DNA of 64,000 nucleotides from Falsiroseomonas stagni DSM 19981 (GTDB taxonomy: Bacteria > Pseudomonadota > Alphaproteobacteria > Acetobacterales > Acetobacteraceae). Position numbers and translations under genes: made by a program. The notes under the pieces were generated by a model. That model had not been told where the DNA came from. It ran no database searches and saw only the letters and a program-made list of their open reading frames with translations. Shown piece after piece: positions 15,054 to 22,400 of this stretch (the first letter of the stretch is position 1; every line of letters starts with the position of its first letter). Location: assembly GCF_900114315.1 (NCBI RefSeq), contig NZ_FOSQ01000005.1, forward strand, positions 1-64,000, given 5' to 3'.

Positions 15054-16790
15054 TCAGCGCGCCCGGGTCGGGGCCGGCGTGGCGGGGGCGGCCGGGGTTG
15101 CGGGCGTGGCGGGCGTGGGCGCGGCGGGCGTTGCCGGGGCCGGGGCGTGCGGCGCTGCAGGCGCCGGGGCGGGCGGCGTCGCGGGCGCCGCGGCGGGTTC
15201 GGGCGTCGGCGCGCAGGCGCTGTCCACCGGTTCCGCCGCCACGCCGGCTTCCCGCAGGAAGGCCAGCAGCGCGTCCGTCTTCTGCGCGTAGCTCACGCGT
15301 TCCGCCAGTTCCGCGTTGATGTGGTTGAAGGTGTTCACCCCTGCCACGCGCCCGCAGCGATCCACCAGCGGGCCGCCGGAATTGCCGGGGCTGATATTCG
15401 CGGAATGCGGCATGGCCACCAGGCCGGAGGCCAGCGTCTGGATGGCGGAGATGCGGCCATCCGTCACCACCAGCTCCGGCATCTGCGACATGTCTCCCCG
15501 CAGCACGGCCTGGAAGCGCGCATCATTCTGCACGATGGCGGCGGGGTAGCCGGCGGCGATCACCTCATCCAGCCGCTGCGCCTGGCGCGTCAGCGTCAGC
15601 GGCGTGAGGGAGGGGACGCCCGTCACGGCCAGCAGGGCGAAATCGGGCTCGCCCGGCCGGGCCTGCGGGGTGCGGCGCGTGACGGTCGCGGGGAAGGCGC
15701 GGCCGAGGTGGCGGGAGGCGACGACGAGCTGCCCCGTCACATCCGCCACGACATGCGCGTTGGTGACGACGACACCCGGCGCGATGAAGAAGCCCGTGCC
15801 GATGGACAACCCGTCCCGCCCCGGCCCCGCCACCAGCACCACGGACTGGTCGAGCAGCTGGAGCAGGTTGTTGGGGCGGGGCGCGAGCGGCGCATCGGGC
15901 GTGGCTGGCGGCGTTGGCCGCGCGGGCAGGTCCTGCGGCAGCGGGCCGCGGCCGGGCGGCGTGGTCAGCGGCGTGGCCTGGCAGACATTGCCCTCCGCCG
16001 CGCGGCGCGCGCGTTCCACCTCCTCGGCCAGGCCCTCATTCGCGCGGCGCTGCAATTCGATGGTCTGGCGGATGCGGTCGCGGTCCACCAGTTCGGCGGT
16101 CTGCGGGCGGTTGGCCACGGCATCCGCCAGCAGCTTCCAGCCCAGCCAGAAGCCGAGGAGAAGGAACAGCAGCGCCACCGCGACGGCCGCCGGCACCAGC
16201 CAGAAGCGGCGCGGCCCGATGGGTGCGGCGGTGGCGGCGGGCAGGATGGGCGGCGGAGGCAGGGGCGCACTGCGCATGGGCGCGGCCCGCGGTGCCACGG
16301 GCGCGGCGCCGGCCGGCGGGGTGCCGGGCAGGAAGGGGCCGAGCACGGAAGCGATGCGCGCGGCCGAATCCCGCGAATCGCCCGCTGGCACCAGCCCCCA
16401 GCCCGCCAGGACCGGGCGCCCATCCACCACCAGTACCGCGCGGGTATCGGGCAGGGACAAGGCGGCGGCGATCAGCGCGGCATCGCCCCCCACCCCCTGC
16501 GCCCGCGGCGCGAGTTCCGCCAGCGCGGCGCGAAGCTGCGACTCGGCGCTGGCGCGCTGCGGCTGGCCGAGGCTCGCGATCGGCTGCGCCTCCGCCCCCG
16601 GCGCGTACCAGGCGAAGGAGATGATGGCGCCCGCGGCATCGCGCGTCGGCACCGGTTCCGCGAACAGCCCGGCCTGCGCGCCCGCCGCGCGCTGCAAGGC
16701 CGCGTATTGCGCCTGGACGGGCTGCCAGCCGACCTCCACGGGCACCACCGACCCCACCGGCGTCTGCAGGAGGAAATGCGGCGCTGCCAT
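15054..16790 (-). CDS. Membrane-anchored trypsin-like serine protease, first gene of the Srf-type operon
   Basis: The 578-residue protein has an ATG with AAGGA six nt upstream. It carries the shared N-terminal module (LFAEPVP at 42-48, VLVVDGRPVLAGWGL at 119-133), one membrane segment (196-221) and a short coiled-coil-like stretch. The chymotrypsin-fold protease has a full catalytic triad: His346 in VVTNAHVV, Asp383 in EPDFALL, Ser471 in SPGNSGGPL. The C-terminus is an alanine/proline tail. By the positive-inside and fold logic the protease should face the periplasm. The substrate is unknown; other operon products are candidates. No PDZ domain is seen, unlike DegP/HtrA. Confidence 0.85.
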   Translation of the reverse strand: MAAPHFLLQTPVGSVVPVEVGWQPVQAQYAALQRAAGAQAGLFAEPVPTRDAAGAIISFAWYAPGAEAQPIASLGQPQRASAESQLRAALAELAPRAQGVGGDAALIAAALSLPDTRAVLVVDGRPVLAGWGLVPAGDSRDSAARIASVLGPFLPGTPPAGAAPVAPRAAPMRSAPLPPPPILPAATAAPIGPRRFWLVPAAVAVALLFLLLGFWLGWKLLADAVANRPQTAELVDRDRIRQTIELQRRANEGLAEEVERARRAAEGNVCQATPLTTPPGRGPLPQDLPARPTPPATPDAPLAPRPNNLLQLLDQSVVLVAGPGRDGLSIGTGFFIAPGVVVTNAHVVADVTGQLVVASRHLGRAFPATVTRRTPQARPGEPDFALLAVTGVPSLTPLTLTRQAQRLDEVIAAGYPAAIVQNDARFQAVLRGDMSQMPELVVTDGRISAIQTLASGLVAMPHSANISPGNSGGPLVDRCGRVAGVNTFNHINAELAERVSYAQKTDALLAFLREAGVAAEPVDSACAPTPEPAAAPATPPAPAPAAPHAPAPATPAAPTPATPATPAAPATPAPTRAR

Positions 16791-16923
16791 GGTGGATCCT
16801 TGATCTCGCGCGTCGTGAATGCGAAGCGCGCGGCTTGTCGTTCAACTAAGACGACCATCCGCGCATGGCGCAAGCATGGCGAAGGCGCGGCATCATTCTT
16901 GTGTGTTGCGCGTGTTTCGCGCG
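16791..16923 (-). promoter_or_regulatory. Leader/promoter region of the Srf-type operon
   Basis: This 133-bp gap is the only substantial non-coding stretch upstream of the ten-gene minus-strand operon, and the MFS gene upstream ends here with TAA. It must hold the operon promoter unless transcription reads through from the MFS gene. Candidate elements are poorly matched to a sigma-70 consensus (a TTGAAC hexamer near 16835 on the minus strand), and no convincing operator was found. Its composition is less GC-rich than the flanking genes. Confidence 0.35.
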
Positions 16924-18126
16924 TTAACGACTGAGGCGCCGCAGGACCAGCAGGCCCGCCAGGGTGAAGGGCGCCAGGTGCCCGAAGGCCAGCACCCAGG
17001 CCACGGCGCGATCCGTCCCCACCAGGTCCAGCGCGATGCCGACGCCGAGCGGGCCGAGGAAGCCGCCGGCATAGCCGCACATGCTGTGCAGCCCCATCGT
17101 CGCGCCGCGCATCCCCGGCGCCGCCGCCTGCACCGTGCCGCCCGTCAGCGCCGAACTGTCGAGGTAGATGCACGCATTCCAGGCGATGACGCAGAAGGCG
17201 GCCAGCAAGGGTGAGGCGATGCCCGCGAAGCCCGTCACGACGGAAAAGGCGGCCGCCATCGCCATGGCCCAGGTCACGACCTTGGCGCGGCCATGCTTCT
17301 GCGCCGTCTCGTTCCCCGTGACGGAGACGGCGATGCCGACCAGCCCCGCCGCGGTGAAGATCGCCGCCGGCCCGGGCATCCAGCCGGGCACGCCATCCCG
17401 CGCGAAGCTCGCGGCCAGGAAGGCGACGCCCCAGGCGCGCAGCGCGGCCAGTTCCCAGGTATGGACGGTGTAGCCCGCGATCCAGGCCATGGCGGGGCGG
17501 TTGCGCAGCACCGGGCGGAAATCCAGCAGCGCGCCAGGGGGCGGCGCATCCGGCGCGCGGGGCGGCAGGCCGCGCGGCATCACTGCCACCCCGATCGCCC
17601 CGGCGGCGATGGCGGCGATGCCGCCGAAGGCGAAGGCCGCCGCCGGGCCGGCGGCCGCATCCAGCAGCCCCGCCATGGCGAAGGACGCCGCCCCCGCCAT
17701 GCCCACCCCCGCCGCGTGCCAGGACACCGCGCGGGATTGCGCCGCGCCCTCCAGCCGGTCGGCCAGCACCTTCAGCCCCGGCATGTAGCAGCCCGCCCAG
17801 CCGATTCCGGCGATGGCCCGGAACGCCAGTCCGGACCAGAAGCCCTCCGCCAGCAGGCCGAAGCCCAGATGCGCCACCGCCGTGCAGCCCGCGCCGACCA
17901 GGTAGATGCGCCAGCCCGGCACGCGATCGGTCAGCGACACCAGCACCGGCACCGCCGTCACATAGGCGGCGAAGAAGGCACCGACGAGCCAGCCGGCCTC
18001 CGTCCCCGACAGGTCCCAGCGATCGAGGTAGCCCGGCAGCAGCGCGGGCAGGGTGAAGGCGCCGATCTGCGCCAGCACCTGGGCGGCCACGATGGCGGCG
18101 GTGAAATGTCGGTCGGCCAGGGGCAA
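16924..18126 (-). CDS. MFS transporter
   Basis: A TTG at 18126 (reading LPLADRHFTAAIVAAQ) is taken as start, giving 400 residues with about 12 hydrophobic segments. The frame stays open much further upstream, but that part overlaps the divergent Bug gene and reads as low-complexity arginine/alanine sequence. Typical features include the basic loop TDRVPGWR after segment 2 and an elongated central loop after PRGLPPRAPDAPPPG. The substrate is unknown. It is divergent from a solute-binding protein gene, with 153 bp between them that must hold both promoters. The start is less certain than the family. Confidence 0.8.
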   Translation of the reverse strand: MPLADRHFTAAIVAAQVLAQIGAFTLPALLPGYLDRWDLSGTEAGWLVGAFFAAYVTAVPVLVSLTDRVPGWRIYLVGAGCTAVAHLGFGLLAEGFWSGLAFRAIAGIGWAGCYMPGLKVLADRLEGAAQSRAVSWHAAGVGMAGAASFAMAGLLDAAAGPAAAFAFGGIAAIAAGAIGVAVMPRGLPPRAPDAPPPGALLDFRPVLRNRPAMAWIAGYTVHTWELAALRAWGVAFLAASFARDGVPGWMPGPAAIFTAAGLVGIAVSVTGNETAQKHGRAKVVTWAMAMAAAFSVVTGFAGIASPLLAAFCVIAWNACIYLDSSALTGGTVQAAAPGMRGATMGLHSMCGYAGGFLGPLGVGIALDLVGTDRAVAWVLAFGHLAPFTLAGLLVLRRLSR

Positions 18127-18279
18127 GCGGTCACATCCCGTCGCGGCGGCACCCCGCCGCGCGCGGACGAGGTTGTCGCCCCATCGCGTCGCGCGCAAGC
18201 TTGCGCCATCGTCGCCCGCGCAGGGCGCGCCAATCAACGCCCGGCAAGGGCGCATCACACCGGGGAAGGACAACATCCG

Positions 18280-19251
18280 ATGAACCGCCGTACCATCCTG
18301 CAGGCCGGCATCGCCGCGCCGCTGCTGGGCATGCCTGCCGTGACGCGCGCGCAGGATTTCAACCAGACCGTCCGCATCGTCGTGCCCTTCGGCCCCGGCG
18401 GCACCAGCGACATCCTGGCGCGCCTCATCGCGCCCTCCCTCTCCGCCCGCATCGGGCAGAATGTGGTGGTGGAGAACCGGGCCGGCGCCGGCGGCAATAT
18501 CGGCGCCGATGCGGTGGCGAAGAGCCGCCCGGATGGCCACAGCATGGTGCTGCTCGACATCTCCGCCCTGGCGACCAACCCCTGGCTGTTCGCCCGCATG
18601 CCCTTCGACCCGCTGAAGGATCTGGCGCCGGTGCAGATGGTGGTCTTCGCGCCCTACATCCTGGCGGTGAACAACGCGCTGCCGGTGCGCAACGCGGAGG
18701 AACTCGCGGCCTATGCAAAGGCCAATCCGGGCCGGCTGAACGCCGCCAATTCCGGCACCGGGACGCTGACCCACCTGGTCGCGCTCTCGCTCGCCCGGCA
18801 TTGGGGCGGCGCGATGGAACACGTGCCCTATCGCGGCGGCGCGCCGGCGCTGCTCTCCCTCGTCGCCAACGAGTCGAACCTGACCATGGCGGGGTCCACG
18901 CAGTCGATGAACTACGTCGTCAACGGCCAGATGCGCGGCATCGCCGTGACCGGCCCGCGCCGCTTCCCCAACCTGCCTGATCTGCCGACCTTCCGCGAAC
19001 TCGGCTGGCCGGAACCCGATGCCGGCACCTGGCAGGGCATCCTCGTGCAGGGGCAGACCCCGCCTGCGATGATCGCGCGGCTGGAGCGTGAGATCGCCGC
19101 CGTGCTGAACGAGCCCGCCATCAAGGCGCGGATCGGGGAGATCGGCGGGGAGGTGCAGGCCGATGGCGCGGACAGCTTCCGCCGCCGCCTGATCGCGCAG
19201 ACGGAATCCTATGGAGAGATCATCCGCGCCAACAATGTGAGGCTGGAATAG
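18280..19251 (+). CDS. Bug/TctC-family tripartite tricarboxylate transporter substrate-binding protein
   Basis: The 323-residue protein begins with a twin-arginine-type signal (MNRRTILQAGIAAPLLG...RAQ) and has the Bug hallmark IRIVVPFGPGGTSDILAR, then VVVENRAGAGGNIGADAVAKS and HVPYRGGAPAL. These are periplasmic Venus-flytrap proteins that bind carboxylates or other small organic anions. No TctA/TctB membrane subunits lie nearby, so this is an orphan receptor. GGGGAAGGA precedes the ATG. It is followed after 4 bp by a 2-hydroxyacid dehydrogenase, which suggests a hydroxy- or oxo-acid ligand, but this is inference. Confidence 0.92.
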   Translation: MNRRTILQAGIAAPLLGMPAVTRAQDFNQTVRIVVPFGPGGTSDILARLIAPSLSARIGQNVVVENRAGAGGNIGADAVAKSRPDGHSMVLLDISALATNPWLFARMPFDPLKDLAPVQMVVFAPYILAVNNALPVRNAEELAAYAKANPGRLNAANSGTGTLTHLVALSLARHWGGAMEHVPYRGGAPALLSLVANESNLTMAGSTQSMNYVVNGQMRGIAVTGPRRFPNLPDLPTFRELGWPEPDAGTWQGILVQGQTPPAMIARLEREIAAVLNEPAIKARIGEIGGEVQADGADSFRRRLIAQTESYGEIIRANNVRLE

Positions 19252-19255
19252 CGCG

Positions 19256-20236
19256 ATGGCGTTGCGCCTCCATGCGCAGGTGAACCCGGCCTCCCTCCAG
19301 GCGGCCGAATTCGATGCGGCGCGCTGGCAGCGATGGGTGGCGGAGGGTGCGGGAGCGGGCGTGATCGCCACCCACTCGGCCGATCCCTCGGATCTCGATG
19401 CCGCGCTGGCGGAGACCGAGGTGCTCTTCCTCGTCGGATCCGCTCCCCTGCATGACCTGCCGCGGCGGGCGCCGCGGCTGCGCTGGGTCAGCAGTTCCAG
19501 CGCCGGCGTCGAATGGCTGCTGAAGGCCGGCCTGCCGCCCGCCGTCACGCTGACGAATGCGAGCGGCACCCACATCCCAAAGGCCGCGGAATACAGCCTC
19601 GCCGCGGTGCTGATGCTGAACAACTTCATCCCCGCCATGGTCACGGCGCAGCGTGCCCATCGCTGGGCGCCGCGATCCGGCGGCACGGTGGCCGGCAAGC
19701 GGGTGCTCATCCTCGGCATGGGCGCGCTGGGCGGCGCGGCGGCGGATGCGCTGGCGGCGCAGGGGATGGTCGTGCTGGGCAACAGCCGGTCCGGGCGGCC
19801 GCATCCCTCGGTGATGGAGATGTCGCGCGGCGACGGCTTCCGCAGCCAGTTGCCGCGCGCCGACTTCCTGATCATCGCCCTGCCGCTGACCCCCGACACC
19901 CACGGGCTGATCGACCGGGCGGCGCTGGACCTGCTGCCGCCCCAGGCGGGCGTCGTGAATATCGGCCGGGGCGAGATCCTGGATGCCGATGCCCTGGCGG
20001 CCAAGCTGCGGGACGGCACGCTGGGCGGCGCGGTGCTGGATGCGCTGCCGCAGGAGCCCCTGCCGGCGGACAGCCCCCTCTGGGACACGCCCAACCTCAT
20101 CATCACGCCGCATTGCGGGCTGTATGACCCGACCGCCTATGCGGAACGGTGCCTCCGCGCCTTCTTCGCCAACCTGTCCCGCTTCAGGGCCGGGGAGGCG
20201 CTTCACCAGGTCGTTTGCCTCGATCGCGGCTACTGA
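19256..20236 (+). CDS. D-isomer-specific 2-hydroxyacid dehydrogenase family protein
   Basis: The 326-residue protein shows the Rossmann motif GMGALGGAAADAL (about 157-170), the arginine-containing catalytic loop NIGRGEILD, and the late histidine region NLIITPHCGLY. The N-terminal half contains WVSSSSAGVEWLL, which is typical of the substrate-binding domain. The family uses NAD(P)H to interconvert 2-oxo acids and D-2-hydroxy acids such as glyoxylate or hydroxypyruvate. It starts 4 bp after the Bug gene stop, so the two are very likely co-transcribed. The exact substrate cannot be read from sequence. Confidence 0.9.
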   Translation: MALRLHAQVNPASLQAAEFDAARWQRWVAEGAGAGVIATHSADPSDLDAALAETEVLFLVGSAPLHDLPRRAPRLRWVSSSSAGVEWLLKAGLPPAVTLTNASGTHIPKAAEYSLAAVLMLNNFIPAMVTAQRAHRWAPRSGGTVAGKRVLILGMGALGGAAADALAAQGMVVLGNSRSGRPHPSVMEMSRGDGFRSQLPRADFLIIALPLTPDTHGLIDRAALDLLPPQAGVVNIGRGEILDADALAAKLRDGTLGGAVLDALPQEPLPADSPLWDTPNLIITPHCGLYDPTAYAERCLRAFFANLSRFRAGEALHQVVCLDRGY

Positions 20237-20286
20237 CCGGGCGTCGGGAATTGGACGCGATGGGGCGCGGCGTGGTTTCCTGCGCC

Positions 20287-21198
20287 ATGGCCGCCAGCAT
20301 CCCTCCGCCGCCCCGGCCCGACGATCCGGTGCGGGGCATCCTCCTCATGCTGGTCGCGATCACGCTGTTCTCCATCGCGGACGCGATGTCGAAGCAGCTG
20401 ACGCAGACGCTCTCGCCCCTCATGGTCGCCTGGATCCGCTTCGCGACCTTCTTCCTGCTGGCGCTGCTCTTCGTCGCGCGGCGCGGCGGCACGCGATTCC
20501 TGGCGGCGCGTCGGCCCTGGCTGCAGGTGATGCGCGGCATCGGCGTGGCGGGATCGGCACTGGCCATGACCTTCGCGCTGAAGGTGCTGCCGCTGGCGGA
20601 GGCGACGGCCATCAACTTCGTCTCCCCCGCCTTCATCACCGTGCTGTCGGTGATCTTCCTGGCGGAGAAGGTGGGCTGGCGCCGCTGGACCGCCATCGCG
20701 GTCGGGCTTCTCGGCGTGCTGATCGTGGTGCGGCCGGGATCGGGCGTGTTCCAGGCCGCCGCCCTGCTGCCGCTGCTGACGGCGGCCTTCTGGGCCGGCG
20801 CCGTCATCGTCACGCGCAAGATGGCCGGCGTGGGCGGCGATGGGCCGGAGACGACGCTGATCTGGACCGCGGGCGTCGGCTTCCTGCTGTTCACGCTGAT
20901 GCTGCCCTTCGGCTGGCAGACGCCGGATGCGGGGCAGGTCGGCTTCGGCGTGCTGGTGGGCCTTGTTTCGTCGGTCCCCCATGCGCTGGTGGTGCTGGCC
21001 TATCGCCACGCCCCGGCCAGCGCGCTGGCGCCGTTTGCCTATACGCAGCTCGTCACCGCCAGCCTGGTCGGCTTCATCGGCTTCGGCGCGGTGCCGGATG
21101 GCTGGACCTTCGCCGGCGGCGCCGTGATCGCGGCCAGCGGCCTCTACAGCGCGCATCGCGAAAGGGTGCGGGCGCGGGAGGCCCGGCGGATCAGCTGA
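20287..21198 (+). CDS. DMT-superfamily (EamA) transporter
   Basis: The 303-residue product has ten hydrophobic segments in two EamA repeats, starting with ILLMLVAITLFSIADAMSKQL. The ATG at 20287 is taken as start; an in-frame ATG at 20260 would add nine residues and has a slightly better purine-rich upstream. Earlier in-frame starts overlap the dehydrogenase gene and read as arginine-rich noise. EamA proteins export or import amino acids, purines or other metabolites; specificity is unknown. Its 3' end overlaps the convergent acetate kinase gene by 8 bp. Confidence 0.85.
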   Translation: MAASIPPPPRPDDPVRGILLMLVAITLFSIADAMSKQLTQTLSPLMVAWIRFATFFLLALLFVARRGGTRFLAARRPWLQVMRGIGVAGSALAMTFALKVLPLAEATAINFVSPAFITVLSVIFLAEKVGWRRWTAIAVGLLGVLIVVRPGSGVFQAAALLPLLTAAFWAGAVIVTRKMAGVGGDGPETTLIWTAGVGFLLFTLMLPFGWQTPDAGQVGFGVLVGLVSSVPHALVVLAYRHAPASALAPFAYTQLVTASLVGFIGFGAVPDGWTFAGGAVIAASGLYSAHRERVRAREARRIS

Positions 21199-22348
21199 AG
21201 GCGAGGGCCGCGGTGTGGCGCGCGATCATCCGTTCCTCATCCGTCGGCAGCACCAGCGCCACGACGCGGCTTTCGGCGGTGGTGATGCGCGGGCCATGCG
21301 CGTCGTTGGCCGCCGCGTCCAGCGCGACGCCGAGCCAGGCCAGGTGCCCCAGAACCCGCGCCCGAACCGGCGCCGCATGTTCCCCGATGCCGGCGGTGAA
21401 GACGATGCCGTCCAACCCCCCCAGCGTGACGGCGAGCGAGGCGATGGCCCGCGCCACCGCCAGGCAGAAGAAGTCCACCGCGAAGCCCGCGCGCGGATCG
21501 CCGCTGGCCAGCAGGTCGCGCATATCCGAGGAAATGCCGCCGGACAGGCCGAGCAGCCCCGATCGCTTGTAGAGCAGGTCCTGCACCTGGTCCGCCGACA
21601 TGCCGCGCGCCTGGATCAGGTGCAGCACCACCCCCGGATCGATCGCGCCGCTGCGCGTGCCCATCGGCAGCCCATCCAGCGCCGTGAACCCCATGGTGGT
21701 AGCGACGGACACCCCCGCCCGCATCGCGCAGGCCGAGGCCCCGTTGCCGAGATGCGCCACCACGACACGACCCGCGCGCAGTCCCGCCGGCAGGGCGGAG
21801 TCGATGTATTCGTAGGACAGCCCGTGGAAGCCGTAGCGGCGGATGCCATCGGCCTCCATCGCGGCGGGGATGGCGAAGGCCTGGTTCAGCGGCGGCATGG
21901 ATCGGTGGAAGGCGGTGTCGAAACAGGCGATTTGCGGCAGCGCCGGGTCCAGCGCGGCGATGGCGTGGATGGGCGCCAGATTGTGCGGCTCATGCAGCGG
22001 CGCCAGCGGCACCAGCGCCGCCAGTTCCGCCAGCAGCGCCGGCGTCACGCGTTCCGGCCTGGCGTGATGCGCGCCGCCATGCACCACGCGGTGGCCGATG
22101 GCCTGCAGGGGGCGCCCTGCCCGAAGCCAGGGTAGCAGCAGGGCGGCGGCCTCCCCCGGCGTGGCCGGCGCGGGGTCCAGCGCGGGTGGTGGGATGGCGT
22201 TCCCGCCGGCATCCTTCGCCCGCGCGGCGGGGCGCTGGCCGATGCCCTCCACCACGCAGGACAGAAGGCGGTCCTCTCCCGCGAAGACCGCCGCCTTGAC
22301 GGAGGAGGAGCCGGCATTGATGACGCCGATCAGCGGCGTTGTCGTCAT
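21191..22348 (-). CDS. ackA: Acetate/propionate family kinase
   Basis: The 385-residue protein carries the acetokinase signatures VINAGSSSVKAAVF at the N-terminus and GFHGLSYEYI and VVAHLGNGASACAM near the middle, and ends with the second phosphate motif region VFTAGIGEHAAPVR. It transfers phosphate between ATP and acetate or propionate, giving acetyl phosphate for entry to acetyl-CoA. No phosphotransacetylase gene is within the window, so the partner enzyme must lie elsewhere. It stands alone, convergent with the EamA transporter gene and 52 bp from the molybdenum hydroxylase gene upstream. Confidence 0.9.
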   Translation of the reverse strand: MTTTPLIGVINAGSSSVKAAVFAGEDRLLSCVVEGIGQRPAARAKDAGGNAIPPPALDPAPATPGEAAALLLPWLRAGRPLQAIGHRVVHGGAHHARPERVTPALLAELAALVPLAPLHEPHNLAPIHAIAALDPALPQIACFDTAFHRSMPPLNQAFAIPAAMEADGIRRYGFHGLSYEYIDSALPAGLRAGRVVVAHLGNGASACAMRAGVSVATTMGFTALDGLPMGTRSGAIDPGVVLHLIQARGMSADQVQDLLYKRSGLLGLSGGISSDMRDLLASGDPRAGFAVDFFCLAVARAIASLAVTLGGLDGIVFTAGIGEHAAPVRARVLGHLAWLGVALDAAANDAHGPRITTAESRVVALVLPTDEERMIARHTAALAFS

Positions 22349-22400
22349 GGGAAGCCTGTCGGTGGCGCGGCGCCAGTGTAGCGCCGCGCCAGCTTGCTGG

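Noticed and set aside
18127-20106. Extension of the MFS reading frame upstream to 20106
   Set aside because: It overlaps the Bug and hydroxyacid dehydrogenase genes on the plus strand and reads as low-complexity sequence. The transporter's own start is near 18126.
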